64,000 bases of DNA from Archangium gephyra (GTDB taxonomy: Bacteria > Myxococcota > Myxococcia > Myxococcales > Myxococcaceae), in contig QFQP01000002.1 in the NCBI GenBank assembly GCA_003243425.1, forward strand, positions 62,001 to 126,000. Direction: 5' to 3'. Positions 9,189-17,420 of the stretch are shown piece by piece. The translations under genes were made by a program, and so were the position numbers. Every line of letters begins with the position of its first letter. Within the stretch, counting starts at the first letter, position 1. The notes under the pieces were generated by a model. That model was not told the origin of the DNA and did no database searches. It worked only from the letters and a program-made list of their open reading frames with translations.

Positions 9189-9557
9189 TTAAACGGCTGC
9201 CTGCGCGGCAGAGTTGGGAAGCATGGAAGGAAGGTCGACGAGGAGCACGGTCTGTTCGCCGTCGAGCCAGGCGCCGATGTTGAAGGGGGCGGCGTGAACG
9301 GCCACCGGCATGCGCCGCAGGTCCGTCAACGGCACGCGCGAAACGCCCAGCACCTGATCGATGGCCAGGCGCCGCTCGGCGTGATCGGCGACGCTGAAGA
9401 CCAGCGCACGATTGCCGCGCGCCGGCGGCCCCAGCGGATGCCCGATGCTCTCAGTGGGCTCGTCGATGTCGATGCGTCGTACTTGACCGAGATCCGCCGC
9501 GTAGCGGATGCCCGCCACCTCGAAGAGCACCAGGTCGACGTACGCCACGGTGTCCAT
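9189..9557 (-). CDS. frzB: Short CheW-like coupling protein (FrzB)
   Basis: 122 residues, a compact CheW-type beta-barrel protein: VDLVLFEVAGIRYAADLGQVRRI at the start, VLGVSRVPL in the middle and QTVLLVDL at the end. It is shorter than a normal CheW (about 150-170 residues). Its ATG overlaps the frzA stop by one base (TGATG), so the two are translationally coupled. In M. xanthus FrzB is a second CheW-like protein that binds the receptor but not FrzE and widens the inputs to the pathway. Gene order frzA-frzB-frzCD supports this identity. Confidence 0.82.
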   Translation of the reverse strand: MDTVAYVDLVLFEVAGIRYAADLGQVRRIDIDEPTESIGHPLGPPARGNRALVFSVADHAERRLAIDQVLGVSRVPLTDLRRMPVAVHAAPFNIGAWLDGEQTVLLVDLPSMLPNSAAQAAV

Positions 9558-10069
9558 CAGCGGGCCACCGATTTCTGCCGCGCCGACTGCACGATGCGCG
9601 GGAGGTGGAGGAGATTGAGCGCGCCCAGTTCACGCGACTGCACCACGCCGTCGAGGAACTCCTGGGTCGAACCGCCACCGGCGGGCGCCGGCATCTTGTC
9701 GGCCACGAAGATGCGCCGCAGCCCGATGACGTGATCGGCGAGGAAGCCCACCACCTGCCCGCCCGACTCGCTGATGAAGAGGCGCGAGCGGTTGCTGGGC
9801 TTGGACTCACCCTGCGAGAGGAAGCGCAGCAGATCGACCAGCGGCACGACCTCGCCGCGGTGACCGACGACCCCGAGCAGGAACGACGGAGAGCGCGGCA
9901 GCGGCGTCAGCGGCCCCATGCGCGTGACTTCACGCACGTGTTCCGAGCGGACACCGAGCGTGAGATCACCGACGCGAAAGACGAAGAACTCCTCGTCGGG
10001 TCGGGCGACCTGAGCAGTGGAGCGCTCCGGGGCATTGGCGAGCGCGCGTTGAAGCAGTGACGGTTCCAC
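9557..10069 (-). CDS. frzA: CheW coupling protein of the Frz pathway (FrzA)
   Basis: 170 residues from GTG 10069 (VEPSLLQRAL...). An in-frame extension upstream would run into the frzZ promoter and coding region, so this start is preferred. The CheW domain spans about residues 25-165: FFVFRVGDLTLGVRSEHVREV, LLGVVGHRGEVVPLVDLLRFL and VVGFLADHVIGLRRIF. The motif GVVGHRGEV...LVDL is the usual CheW core. FrzA links FrzCD to the kinase FrzE. First gene of the six-gene minus-strand frz operon, divergent from frzZ across 67 bases. Confidence 0.88.
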   Translation of the reverse strand: MEPSLLQRALANAPERSTAQVARPDEEFFVFRVGDLTLGVRSEHVREVTRMGPLTPLPRSPSFLLGVVGHRGEVVPLVDLLRFLSQGESKPSNRSRLFISESGGQVVGFLADHVIGLRRIFVADKMPAPAGGGSTQEFLDGVVQSRELGALNLLHLPRIVQSARQKSVAR

Positions 10070-10136
10070 GTGGGTTGCGGAGCGTACCCAAAGCGAATGC
10101 GAGACCGTTGGGAAAAGTCTGATACAAGCGCGCGCC

Positions 10137-10865
10137 ATGTCTGCGCGTGTGCTCGTCATCGACGACAGCCTCATGATGGTGCAGCTCATCACTCAGGCGC
10201 TCGCCGGTGTGGGTCTGGCAGCCGATGCGGCGACCAACCTGGGTGAACTCGATCAGCGCCTGGCAGCGCACACCTACGATCTCGTGCTGGTCGACGTGAA
10301 CATGCCGGAGATGTACGGCGATGACGTCGTCGAGTTCCTGAAGGTGCAGCGGCAGTTGAAGGCCCGGCTGTACCTCTACTCTGACATTCCGGAAGACGAG
10401 CTGGCGGCCAAGGCGAAGAACGTGGGCGCCGAGGGCTACATCACCAAGGCCAGCGGGCTCGAGGCCGCCGTCGAGATCATCCAGAAAGCCGTCAGCGGTG
10501 CGCCGAAGAAGCGCGTGCTGGTGGTCGACGACAGCGAAGCCACCGCGCGGCTCCTCGAGGTCGAGCTCACGGGTCAGGGTCACGAGGTGATGACCGCCAA
10601 CTCCGCCGACGCCGCGACCAAGATCATCTTGAAGAAGAAGACGCGGCCCGACCTCGTGCTCCTCGACGTGCACATGCCGGGCGTGAATGGCGAAGAGTTC
10701 TGCCGCTTCATCAAGGGCAACTCGTTGTTCGCCGGCATTCAGGTGGTGCTCTGCTCGGCGGAAGAAGAGTCGGAGCTGCAGCGCATCGTCGCCTCGGCCG
10801 GCGCTGACGGCTACGTCCGCAAAGACTCGCTCATCGCCCGCGAGATCCTCGACCTGTTGACCTGA
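10137..10865 (+). CDS. frzZ: Tandem-receiver response regulator (FrzZ)
   Basis: 242 residues made of two receiver domains: residues 4-118 (VLVIDDS, phospho-Asp53 in LVDVNMPE, Lys104 in YITKAS) and 126-242 (VLVVDDS, Asp177 in LLDVHMPG, KDS near the end). The linker is only about six residues, GAPKKR, whereas M. xanthus FrzZ has a longer Ala-Pro-rich linker. FrzZ is the phosphate-accepting output of FrzE and acts with the MglA polarity system to trigger reversals. No Shine-Dalgarno sequence precedes the ATG; a possible -10 element (GATACA, 10121-10126) sits ten bases upstream, which may mean a nearly leaderless mRNA. Confidence 0.9.
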   Translation: MSARVLVIDDSLMMVQLITQALAGVGLAADAATNLGELDQRLAAHTYDLVLVDVNMPEMYGDDVVEFLKVQRQLKARLYLYSDIPEDELAAKAKNVGAEGYITKASGLEAAVEIIQKAVSGAPKKRVLVVDDSEATARLLEVELTGQGHEVMTANSADAATKIILKKKTRPDLVLLDVHMPGVNGEEFCRFIKGNSLFAGIQVVLCSAEEESELQRIVASAGADGYVRKDSLIAREILDLLT

Positions 10866-10933
10866 GCTGTCCGAAAATCGGACATTTCACGTGCTCCACG
10901 ACTGGAGCATGGAAGTGCCGATTGTGAGCGGCG

Positions 10934-10964
10934 TTGACTTCCAAAACTGCGGAAAAATTACGCT
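10934..10964 (+). promoter_or_regulatory. Possible sigma-70-type promoter for the peptidoglycan-binding gene
   Basis: TTGACT at 10934-10939 (close to the -35 consensus) and TACGCT at 10959-10964 are separated by 19 bases in a locally A-rich stretch. The spacing is two bases longer than ideal. It lies 47 bases before GTG 11011, which supports that start over earlier in-frame codons that overlap the element. Confidence 0.4.
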
Positions 10965-11010
10965 ATTGCCGCTGACGGGCGTTGGCGCGCATCGTGAACA
11001 GTGTGGCGTC

Positions 11011-11466
11011 GTGACCTCAGTCCGTCCCTCTCAGGTTCGCCTGGTTCCCGCTTCGGCGGTTCGGTCGCAGCCTGGTTCGCCGGTGCTCAAGGCGGTCGGG
11101 AAGCCGGTCGCACGCAAGCCGGTGGTGCCGACCCTGCGGCGTGGCACGACGGGCGCGGCGGTCTCGGCGCTACAGCAGAAGCTGGTGGCCGCGAAGTTCA
11201 TGTCGCTGGCTGATTTCCGGTCGGGGCCCGGGGTGTATGGCCCGCGTACCGAAGCGGCGGTAGCGCGGCTGCAGGAGCAGGCCGGGCTTCCGGTGACGGG
11301 CATCGCCAACGCGAAGACGCAGGCCGCGCTTGCCGGTGGTGCACGTGGGCAGCCGGAAGCGCTGACGATGACCATGCCCCTCCATCTCACGGCCGTGCGG
11401 AACCGGCTGTCTCACGCTTTTGCAGACGACGTCACCCAGCCCATCGCGGTGCCACTGGGCGCGTGA
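11011..11466 (+). CDS. Peptidoglycan-binding (PG_binding_1) protein
   Basis: 151 residues from GTG 11011; ATGs further upstream in frame (10891, 10909) lie inside or before the likely promoter. Residues about 45-105 form a PG_binding_1 module: LRRGTTGAAVSALQQKL, GVYGPRTEAAVARLQ and GLPVTGIANAKTQAAL, the repeated helical pattern that binds the peptide of cell-wall glycan. The N-terminus is basic/Pro-rich without a clear signal peptide, and the C-terminal 45 residues have no recognisable domain. A strong terminator closes the gene. It probably anchors or senses the cell wall; no catalytic domain is present. Confidence 0.7.
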   Translation: MTSVRPSQVRLVPASAVRSQPGSPVLKAVGKPVARKPVVPTLRRGTTGAAVSALQQKLVAAKFMSLADFRSGPGVYGPRTEAAVARLQEQAGLPVTGIANAKTQAALAGGARGQPEALTMTMPLHLTAVRNRLSHAFADDVTQPIAVPLGA

Positions 11467-11506
11467 CGCACACAATTTGAGAGGCCGACATTGGGTCGTC
11501 CTCGCA

Positions 11507-11550
11507 CGGGTCCGTGGCTTTCCCCCTTTGGCCACGGACCCGCTTTTTTT
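11507..11550 (+). terminator. Strong intrinsic terminator
   Basis: A perfect 12-bp stem (11507-11518 with 11531-11542) and 12-base loop is followed by CTTTTTTT (11543-11550). It terminates plus-strand transcription after the peptidoglycan-binding gene. The minus-strand radical SAM gene ends exactly at its edge. Confidence 0.92.
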
Positions 11551-12846
11551 CTACGCGGGCTGCTGGCGGCGCTCCCCGAGCCCGCGAGCGAAGTTGCCGA
11601 TCACCAGCCACGGCGCGTGCTTCTTGAACCAGGCGAGCATGGGCGCGACGCCCATGGGCTCGCCGCCGGCCCCCTTCCCGCGCGCCACGTCGATGTACTG
11701 CACAGGGTCGATGGCCAGCGGTCGCGTCTGAATCTGATCGACACGGTACTTCTTCACGAGCTTGAGCAGCGCTTCGGCTTCGCCCTGACGGTCGGTGACA
11801 CCGGGGAACAGCAACAGGTTGAGCGCGATGTACGCGCCGCGATCGCGTGACAGCGCGATGGACGCTTCCACGTCTTCCCAGCCGTATTTGTGCGGCTGGT
11901 AGTAGGCCTCGTAGAGGTCCTTCACGGCCGAGTTGAGCGACACGCGCACGGAATCGAGCCCCGCGTCGTAGAGCGCCGAGAGGCCCCTGGTCAGGGAGCC
12001 GTTGGTGTTGATGTTGATCGAACCGCGCTGCGTCTTGCTGCGAATGATGCGAATCGAATCGGCGATCGCCTTCCACCGCGTGAGCGGCTCGCCTTCGCAG
12101 CCCTGGCCGTAGCTGACCATGGTGCGGCCCGGCGCATGCTCGAGATGAAAGACGGCGATGTCCGCCATCTCCTGCGGCGTGGGGCCGTGGTCCATGCGCT
12201 CGTGCGACGCCGGAGGCCCGTCTTCCGGCTGCTCGCTGATGCAGCCCACGCACTTCGCGTTGCACATGATCGACGCGGGGATCGCCGCTTCGTCACGCGC
12301 GTAGAAGACGTTCTGGCTGGTGAAGCAGCGGTAGACGAGCGCGCAGGTCTTCAGCTGCTTCAAGACCTGGTTGTCGGGGAAGCGCGCCATGTGCGCCTTC
12401 ACCAGCGCCTTCACTTCGGGCGTCGAGAAGCGATCGGGCGTCCAGTGTTTGCGGCGATCGGTGTGCACGGCCCAGACGACCGGCCCCGACTTGCCCCACG
12501 CGGCGGCGGTGTACGCCCACTGCGGCAGCACGGGCCCATCGGCCTTCACCTCGCCGGGCAGGTACGTGCGCGTGAACCCCGGAGGCAGCACCGCTCCGAC
12601 GGCGTGCGGCGTGAAGCGTTTGCCGTCGAGCTCGAACTCCTTCACCAGCACCGGCTCGCCCGAGTTGGGATCGATGCCGACCGGAAGGCGCCCCGGCAGA
12701 TGCGCCAGCTTCGCGTTGACGGGCAGCGGAATGGGACGGCCGACGGGCGGGAGGATCGATTCGTCGCTGCGCAGGCTCGCCAGCAACCACGGGTGTTCGA
12801 CGACGCGACCTCTGGGGTCGGCGAGCAGCAGCTTGTACGGAGCCAT
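11551..12846 (-). CDS. Radical SAM protein of unknown substrate
   Basis: 431 residues from ATG 12846. The cluster-binding motif is CNAKCVGC (Cys195, Cys199, Cys202; the CX3CX2C form), preceded by IPASIM. Further radical SAM features follow: a GQGCEGEPL segment like the GGEP SAM-binding motif, SININTNGS and LDSVRVSLNSA. The first about 190 residues form a separate N-terminal region containing two cysteines (CALVYRC) and no family I recognise. Radical SAM enzymes cleave S-adenosylmethionine at a [4Fe-4S] cluster to generate a radical. No partner peptide or cofactor operon is nearby, so the substrate cannot be named. A GATACA box lies 13 bases upstream of the ATG. Confidence 0.85.
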   Translation of the reverse strand: MAPYKLLLADPRGRVVEHPWLLASLRSDESILPPVGRPIPLPVNAKLAHLPGRLPVGIDPNSGEPVLVKEFELDGKRFTPHAVGAVLPPGFTRTYLPGEVKADGPVLPQWAYTAAAWGKSGPVVWAVHTDRRKHWTPDRFSTPEVKALVKAHMARFPDNQVLKQLKTCALVYRCFTSQNVFYARDEAAIPASIMCNAKCVGCISEQPEDGPPASHERMDHGPTPQEMADIAVFHLEHAPGRTMVSYGQGCEGEPLTRWKAIADSIRIIRSKTQRGSININTNGSLTRGLSALYDAGLDSVRVSLNSAVKDLYEAYYQPHKYGWEDVEASIALSRDRGAYIALNLLLFPGVTDRQGEAEALLKLVKKYRVDQIQTRPLAIDPVQYIDVARGKGAGGEPMGVAPMLAWFKKHAPWLVIGNFARGLGERRQQPA

Positions 12847-12900
12847 GGTTGAGGCGCCCTGTATCGGAACCGTGCGCGCTGCGGCAATGTCGTACCTCGC

Positions 12901-13746
12901 ATGTCGGTCGTGTTGAGTCTGCTGCTCGCGTCTGTCGAGATTCACGCGTCGGTCGACGGTGCGAAGCCCAGGCCCGGCTGGGTCTACGCGAAGGCCGGCC
13001 AGTCGGTGACGCTGCACGCGGTCGGGAAAGGTGCCTCCGACTTTCGCTGGTTCCGCATCGAGCCCACGGTGGGCGCGATCGACAACACCACGCCGTCGTT
13101 TCATTTCGAGAACGTCACCTACGCCGAGAGCGAACTGACCTCGTGTCGCGGCGAGCCACAGTGCGCGGTCGACGTGAAGCCCACGAAGTTGGAGCCGGTG
13201 AGCGCCCTGCCCGGCGTCGGCACCATGGCGTTTCGGGTCGAAGCGACGGTCGGCGGGAAGACGACGAGCACGCCGGGGCTCGAGTCGACGAAGTACGGCG
13301 GGCTGACGAAGGACGTGTTCCGGGTCACGTTGCGCCGCGACGATTCACTCATCGGCTTCGCCACGGAGCTCATCAATACGCCGTACATCTTCGGCAGCGC
13401 GGGGCCCGATGGCCGCAACCAGAGCGATCTGCTGATCGGCTCCGACTGCGCGGACCTCGTGATCTATGCCCGCCGCCGGCAGGGCCACCGCGCGCAGTAC
13501 ACGTCGTCGTACGAGATCGACAAGCAGGCGCCGCTCGTGAAGTCGGGCACGCCCAGGCCCGGAGACCTCATTCACTTTCCGTCAGTGCGGCACGTGGCGA
13601 TTTTCTTCGAAGACCGGCCGCCGGTCGGCGAGCTCAACGATGAAGACCTGATCCTTCACACCTGTTGGGCGCCGCCGACGGTGCAGCGGCTCAAGGACAC
13701 CGACTGCGGTGCACCGCCGTGGCGGCTGCTGCGCTTCAAAGATTGA
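12901..13746 (+). CDS. Exported NlpC/P60-like cysteine hydrolase
   Basis: 281 residues. A short N-terminal hydrophobic segment (VVLSLLLASVEIHA) looks like a signal peptide. Residues about 20-145 are beta-rich without a family I can name. The C-terminal part has the papain-like pattern: IGSDCADLVIYA (Cys183), RPGDLIHF, RHVAIFF (His231) and LHTCW (His253), with FGSAGPDGRNQSD before the cysteine. NlpC/P60 enzymes cut cell-wall peptides. The family match rests on the Cys/His order and PGDL(I)HF motif, so a related amidase is possible. It is divergent from the radical SAM gene with 54 bases between starts. Confidence 0.7.
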   Translation: MSVVLSLLLASVEIHASVDGAKPRPGWVYAKAGQSVTLHAVGKGASDFRWFRIEPTVGAIDNTTPSFHFENVTYAESELTSCRGEPQCAVDVKPTKLEPVSALPGVGTMAFRVEATVGGKTTSTPGLESTKYGGLTKDVFRVTLRRDDSLIGFATELINTPYIFGSAGPDGRNQSDLLIGSDCADLVIYARRRQGHRAQYTSSYEIDKQAPLVKSGTPRPGDLIHFPSVRHVAIFFEDRPPVGELNDEDLILHTCWAPPTVQRLKDTDCGAPPWRLLRFKD

Positions 13747-13787
13747 AGCAACGCGGGTGGCTTCGACTTCCAGCCAGTGCCGCTGCC

Positions 13788-14273
13788 TCAGTACCGCGTG
13801 ATCAACATCGCGATTCGCTGCGGACCCAGCTGAAGAAGAGCCACCGACCAACGCCCCCGGATCTCGGCGATCAACCCCTCGAAGGAGCCCTGCCACACCG
13901 CGGGATGAAGGACGATCGAACCGCGCACCACCACCACCCCGCCATCGGGAGTGGGCAGGAAGTCGAGCTCCAGCGGCCTGCGCAAGCGCTCGGCGATCGG
14001 CACCACCACCGACGCGAAGGCGCGCTGCAGGGGAAGCAGCCGCATCGATTCCAGCAACAGCCTGCTCTCGTCTGCGTGAATCAAGCGCTGCGCCATGTCG
14101 TGGCCGAGTCGGCGCCACGCCTCCCAGCGAGGGAGCATTCCGTAACGGGCTGCTCGAACCCGCTCGACACCTGCGGCCCATGCAGCGGGCGGCATCGTCT
14201 CGGCGTCACCGAGCTCGCGCGTGCATTGCTCGTCACCGAGCGCCAACACGAGACTTCGATGAACGCTGGTCAT
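13788..14273 (-). CDS. Protein of unknown function, coupled to a 2OG oxygenase
   Basis: 161 residues. Its ATG (14273) overlaps the stop of the upstream oxygenase gene as ATGA, so the two are co-translated. I do not recognise a family. The N-terminal half is Arg/Leu-rich helical sequence (WRRLGHDMAQRLIHADESRL) with one cysteine. The C-terminal half alternates beta-like segments (LELDFLPTPDGGVVVVRG, WSVALLQLGPQRIAML). There is no signal peptide. Some of the sequence resembles lineage-specific myxobacterial paralogue families, but I cannot confirm that. Confidence 0.7.
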   Translation of the reverse strand: MTSVHRSLVLALGDEQCTRELGDAETMPPAAWAAGVERVRAARYGMLPRWEAWRRLGHDMAQRLIHADESRLLLESMRLLPLQRAFASVVVPIAERLRRPLELDFLPTPDGGVVVVRGSIVLHPAVWQGSFEGLIAEIRGRWSVALLQLGPQRIAMLITRY

Positions 14274-14860
14274 GACCGCCTCGACTCATGAACGCGTGAT
14301 GAATACCAGGCGGTGAGCGCCCAGCGTTCTGCGTGAGCAGGAAGCACCTCGTGTTCGACGAGCTCACTCCGGAACACGACGAGTCGATCGAGCCGCGGCT
14401 CGAGATCGACGGGAGGATCGAGGTGCATTCGTAACTGACCTCCGTGGGCCGGCTCCCAGAACGGGTTGAGGTACACGATCGCGGTGACCCGGCGGTTGTC
14501 GTCACCCGGGAACGCGTCGCGATGGCGCACGTACTTCGCGCCAGGTTGATAACGCGCGAGCTGCAGATCGAAGTCCCGCAGCCCGAGCCATGCGGCTTCG
14601 TTGAGCGCGTTCATCAACGAGGCGAATTGCGCGCACGCTTCGCGAAACGCCCCGACCGCTTCGGCAGGTGTGATCCACGCCAATTCGTCAGTGCGAATCG
14701 AGGCATCGAGCTGCGCGTCTCTGCGAACGCCCGCACGGCGGAGCGCGATGTGGGGCGCTTCGTCCCGAAGCCGCTTCGCGAGACCGTCTTCGAGGAACCG
14801 GTCACGGGTGAACCAGCCCTCGCGCCCCAGCCGTGCAACTTCCTCGTCGGTCAACGTCAC
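14270..14860 (-). CDS. 2-oxoglutarate/Fe(II)-dependent oxygenase (prolyl-hydroxylase type)
   Basis: 196 residues. The Fe(II) triad is visible as H113-x-D115 (YVRHRDAFPGD) and H170 (VEHEVLP). The 2-oxoglutarate-binding arginine is R179 in ERWALTAWY. VTAIVYLNPFW and GGQLRMH complete the double-stranded beta-helix core. The pattern is that of the P4Hc/PHD-like subfamily, whose members hydroxylate prolines or other residues in proteins. The downstream gene overlaps and is of unknown function; it could be a partner or substrate. There is no signal peptide, so it is probably cytoplasmic. Confidence 0.88.
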   Translation of the reverse strand: MTLTDEEVARLGREGWFTRDRFLEDGLAKRLRDEAPHIALRRAGVRRDAQLDASIRTDELAWITPAEAVGAFREACAQFASLMNALNEAAWLGLRDFDLQLARYQPGAKYVRHRDAFPGDDNRRVTAIVYLNPFWEPAHGGQLRMHLDPPVDLEPRLDRLVVFRSELVEHEVLPAHAERWALTAWYSSRVHESRRS

Positions 14861-14891
14861 GCGCGCACCTTACGTGCTACAGCGCGCGCGC

Positions 14892-15578
14892 ATGAAGCGT
14901 TGGCTCAGCGTGTTCATGGCGTTCGCGGCGTGCAGTGCACCGATGGAGCCGCTCGACGCGGGGCTCGAACTTCCTGACGCAGGAGAAGTGAGCGACGCGG
15001 GAGAACCGGACGCGGGCGTGTTGGACGCCGGCACCAAGGCCGACAACTGCGCGCTCGAGAACGAGTTCGGTTCGGCCTTCACCAACGCCTTCGGCCGCGC
15101 CGATGGAACGGTGGTCGCAGTGGTGCCTCCCGCGTGGCCCTGCGCGTTCCCGAACTCAGATCACGTGGTCATTCAGGTGAGCATCGACGGCGGCGTTCAA
15201 CGCCTCGTGGTGAACGTGAAGTCTGATTTCGGGAACCCCAACGTGTTCATGCGCGAGCTCAACGCGCCGCTGCCGGCGCCCGCGTACGGTGAAGGCTGGC
15301 ACACGGGGCTGCAGCTCGATTACCCGACCGACTTCGACGTGCACACCGACGGCGGCTGGGACGAAGTGAATCTCGAGCAGGCGTCGGCGCGCCTCTACGA
15401 CGCGATCACCATCGGCGCGCCACTGTCGGTGTACGCGCAGAGCAGCGGCGGCTCGTTCGCCATGAGCGCCCACAAGGTCCACCGGAACAGCGGCAGGAAA
15501 GACGGGGCGATCGTGATCGACCCCACCGGCCCGAACCCGAAGTGGTTGTTGTTCCGCTTCGGTAACCAGAGCTTCTGA
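14892..15578 (+). CDS. Lipoprotein with DAG-repeat linker
   Basis: 228 residues from ATG 14892. The signal peptide ends in the lipobox FAAC (Cys14). It is followed by a low-complexity segment with five D-A-G units (residues about 20-50), a linker type common in myxobacterial surface lipoproteins. The rest (about 50-228) appears to be a single soluble domain with VVAVVPPAWPCAFPNSDHVV near the start; I do not recognise it. There is no Shine-Dalgarno sequence; TGCTACAG lies ten bases upstream of the ATG. Confidence 0.8.
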   Translation: MKRWLSVFMAFAACSAPMEPLDAGLELPDAGEVSDAGEPDAGVLDAGTKADNCALENEFGSAFTNAFGRADGTVVAVVPPAWPCAFPNSDHVVIQVSIDGGVQRLVVNVKSDFGNPNVFMRELNAPLPAPAYGEGWHTGLQLDYPTDFDVHTDGGWDEVNLEQASARLYDAITIGAPLSVYAQSSGGSFAMSAHKVHRNSGRKDGAIVIDPTGPNPKWLLFRFGNQSF

Positions 15579-16352
15579 TCACTTCGCCTTGTCGAGGCGC
15601 GGATAGAGCGGGTTGAGCTGAGGGTGCGGCACCCGCTCGGCGTATGCCTCTTCACCGAGATCGAAGATGCAGCCGTCGAGCTCTTCCTCCGCCGCCTTCA
15701 GCTCTTCTTCTTTGGCGGCGATGGCTGCGTCGATCTCCTTCATCTTCGTCTTGTAGTCGTGCTCGTGCTCCTCGAACTCGTCCTCCATTTCGAGGATGCG
15801 CTTGTGCGCGAGAATGCCGGCGGCGCCCTGCTGGCCCGGGCGCGGCGTGAGCACCTGGTTCAGGTCCCACTCGAGCTCTTCGAGGTTGCGCTGCTCACGC
15901 ATGATGTGGAGCCGCGTCTTCTTCAGGTTCTCGCGTGAGAGGTTGATCTTCTTCACGTCGTGGCCTTCGCGGAGCTCCATCTCCTTGTGCGAAGCCTCGG
16001 CGCGGCGCAGCGAGTCTTTCTGGTAGCGGAAGGCCGCCTTCATCGACGACAGCTTCTTCTTCATGTCGCGCGAGCGGCCTTCGACGCCGAGCACCGCGCT
16101 GCGCCACTTGGCGATGATCGCCTTCTGCTTGAGCTTCTCGTCCTCCTGAGCGGCGAGGAAGTCGTTCCACTTGCCGTCTTCTTCGTTGAGCTCGGCTTCG
16201 AGGGTCTCGATCTCGCCGCGAACGGCCAGCACGGCGTCTTCGGCGTTGAAGACGTGCTCCATCGCGCGGAGGGGATTCTTGGCTTCGGCCAGGTGCTCGC
16301 GAGCGAGATCACCGAGGGCGAAGATCAACTCGTCGTACGACTCCTTGGGCAT
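15579..16352 (-). CDS. Coiled-coil protein of unknown function
   Basis: 257 residues from ATG 16352 (MPKESYDELIFALGDLAREH). Nearly the whole length is charged heptad sequence: runs of Glu/Lys/Arg with Leu/Ile/Met spacing from about residue 30 to 235, for example KMKEIDAAIAAKEEELKAAE. There is no signal peptide, membrane segment or cysteine cluster. The C-terminus is a short Pro-containing tail (VPHPQLNPLYPRLDKAK). It is likely an elongated dimer, structural or adaptor in role. The membrane protein upstream on the same strand is 35 bases away and may share its transcript. Confidence 0.8.
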   Translation of the reverse strand: MPKESYDELIFALGDLAREHLAEAKNPLRAMEHVFNAEDAVLAVRGEIETLEAELNEEDGKWNDFLAAQEDEKLKQKAIIAKWRSAVLGVEGRSRDMKKKLSSMKAAFRYQKDSLRRAEASHKEMELREGHDVKKINLSRENLKKTRLHIMREQRNLEELEWDLNQVLTPRPGQQGAAGILAHKRILEMEDEFEEHEHDYKTKMKEIDAAIAAKEEELKAAEEELDGCIFDLGEEAYAERVPHPQLNPLYPRLDKAK

Positions 16353-16387
16353 GCGCGGGGAATGTACCCGAGCAGGCCCGGGTGCGA

Positions 16388-17353
16388 TCACGAAAGCCGA
16401 ACGAGCGCCGCCGCGACGAGGGCAACGCCGAACAGCACCCACCTCGCCGGCTCGAGCCCCGGGCGCCGAGCCACGATGACGCCCACCGCGAGGAGCGCGA
16501 GCGCCGCCGGCACCAGCACCAGCGCAGAACCCGAGAACACGCCGAGCGATTTCGCCCAGCCTTCGCCACCGCCCTGTGCCCCGATGCCGCAGCCCACCAG
16601 CAGCCCGAGCGCGGGCGACGGGCGCAGCGCCGCGATGAACGCGCCAGCGAGCGCAAGCACCACGGCCGCGGACGGAAAGAGCTCGACCCACGCCGCCACG
16701 AACAGCCCGAGCAGCACGAGGCCCGCGCCCTGGAGGCCTCGACGCCAGCTGCCCAGCGAGAACATCAGACACGCGACGAGCGCCAGCGCTTCGAGGGCGA
16801 AGCCACGCGACAGACCACCGTCGAGACCACGCAGGAAGGCGTCGGGCCGCCAGTCGAGCTTCGAGGGCGGTGGGGGAATTCGAATGGCACTCAAGCTGCC
16901 CTGGGCCACGCCACGCGCCGCACGTTCGCCTTCCGACTGGCTGCCCAGCACCACGCGGTAGTTCGCGGGCAGCACGCGCAAGAAGCGGAAGTCCTGCCGC
17001 AGCTCGCCACCGCTACACAGAAAATGCGCGCGGAGTTCGACGAAGCCCGACCGCAGATCGGCCGTGGTCCAGCTCGTGCTGCACGGCTTGTCATTCCCGG
17101 TGAGCGGCGCGTCGTCCCACACGCCCGCGCGAATGGCGGCGGCTTTGGCGTCGAGCTCCGCCTGCGAGACGGCGCCGTCACCGTCGACATCGACGGGCGC
17201 CAGCAGCCGCAACGTGGCGTCGGTCATGGTGAGGTGTTCGGTGAGGAGCTCCGGGTGGCCGTCTTCCTGAACGACGAAGGCGTAGATGACGTCGGCGTCG
17301 TGGGCCAACGCCTCCGAAGCCACGCAGATGCACGCCAGAAGCAGCCACCGCAC
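16388..17353 (-). CDS. Exported EF-hand protein with C-terminal membrane segments (HupE/UreJ-like)
   Basis: 321 residues. A signal peptide (WLLLACICVASEALA) is followed by HDADVIYAFVV. An EF-hand-like calcium loop DVDGDGAVSQAEL lies near residues 54-66. Two cysteines (KPCSTSW, HFLCSGG) may form a disulfide. From about residue 185 there are five or six hydrophobic segments (ALEALALVACLMF, AGLVLLGLFVAAW, AAVVLALAGAFIAAL, and so on). This plan, a secreted domain then a helical bundle, resembles the HupE/UreJ-like family of metal-related membrane proteins, but the metal-binding motifs of HupE are not obvious. The function is unknown. Confidence 0.65.
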   Translation of the reverse strand: MRWLLLACICVASEALAHDADVIYAFVVQEDGHPELLTEHLTMTDATLRLLAPVDVDGDGAVSQAELDAKAAAIRAGVWDDAPLTGNDKPCSTSWTTADLRSGFVELRAHFLCSGGELRQDFRFLRVLPANYRVVLGSQSEGERAARGVAQGSLSAIRIPPPPSKLDWRPDAFLRGLDGGLSRGFALEALALVACLMFSLGSWRRGLQGAGLVLLGLFVAAWVELFPSAAVVLALAGAFIAALRPSPALGLLVGCGIGAQGGGEGWAKSLGVFSGSALVLVPAALALLAVGVIVARRPGLEPARWVLFGVALVAAALVRLS

Positions 17354-17420
17354 GAACCCAACGTGTCCCGCGCGGGCGTTCCTTTCAAGCGCGGTGTGAT
17401 TGGGCTAATCGCCACCGGCC

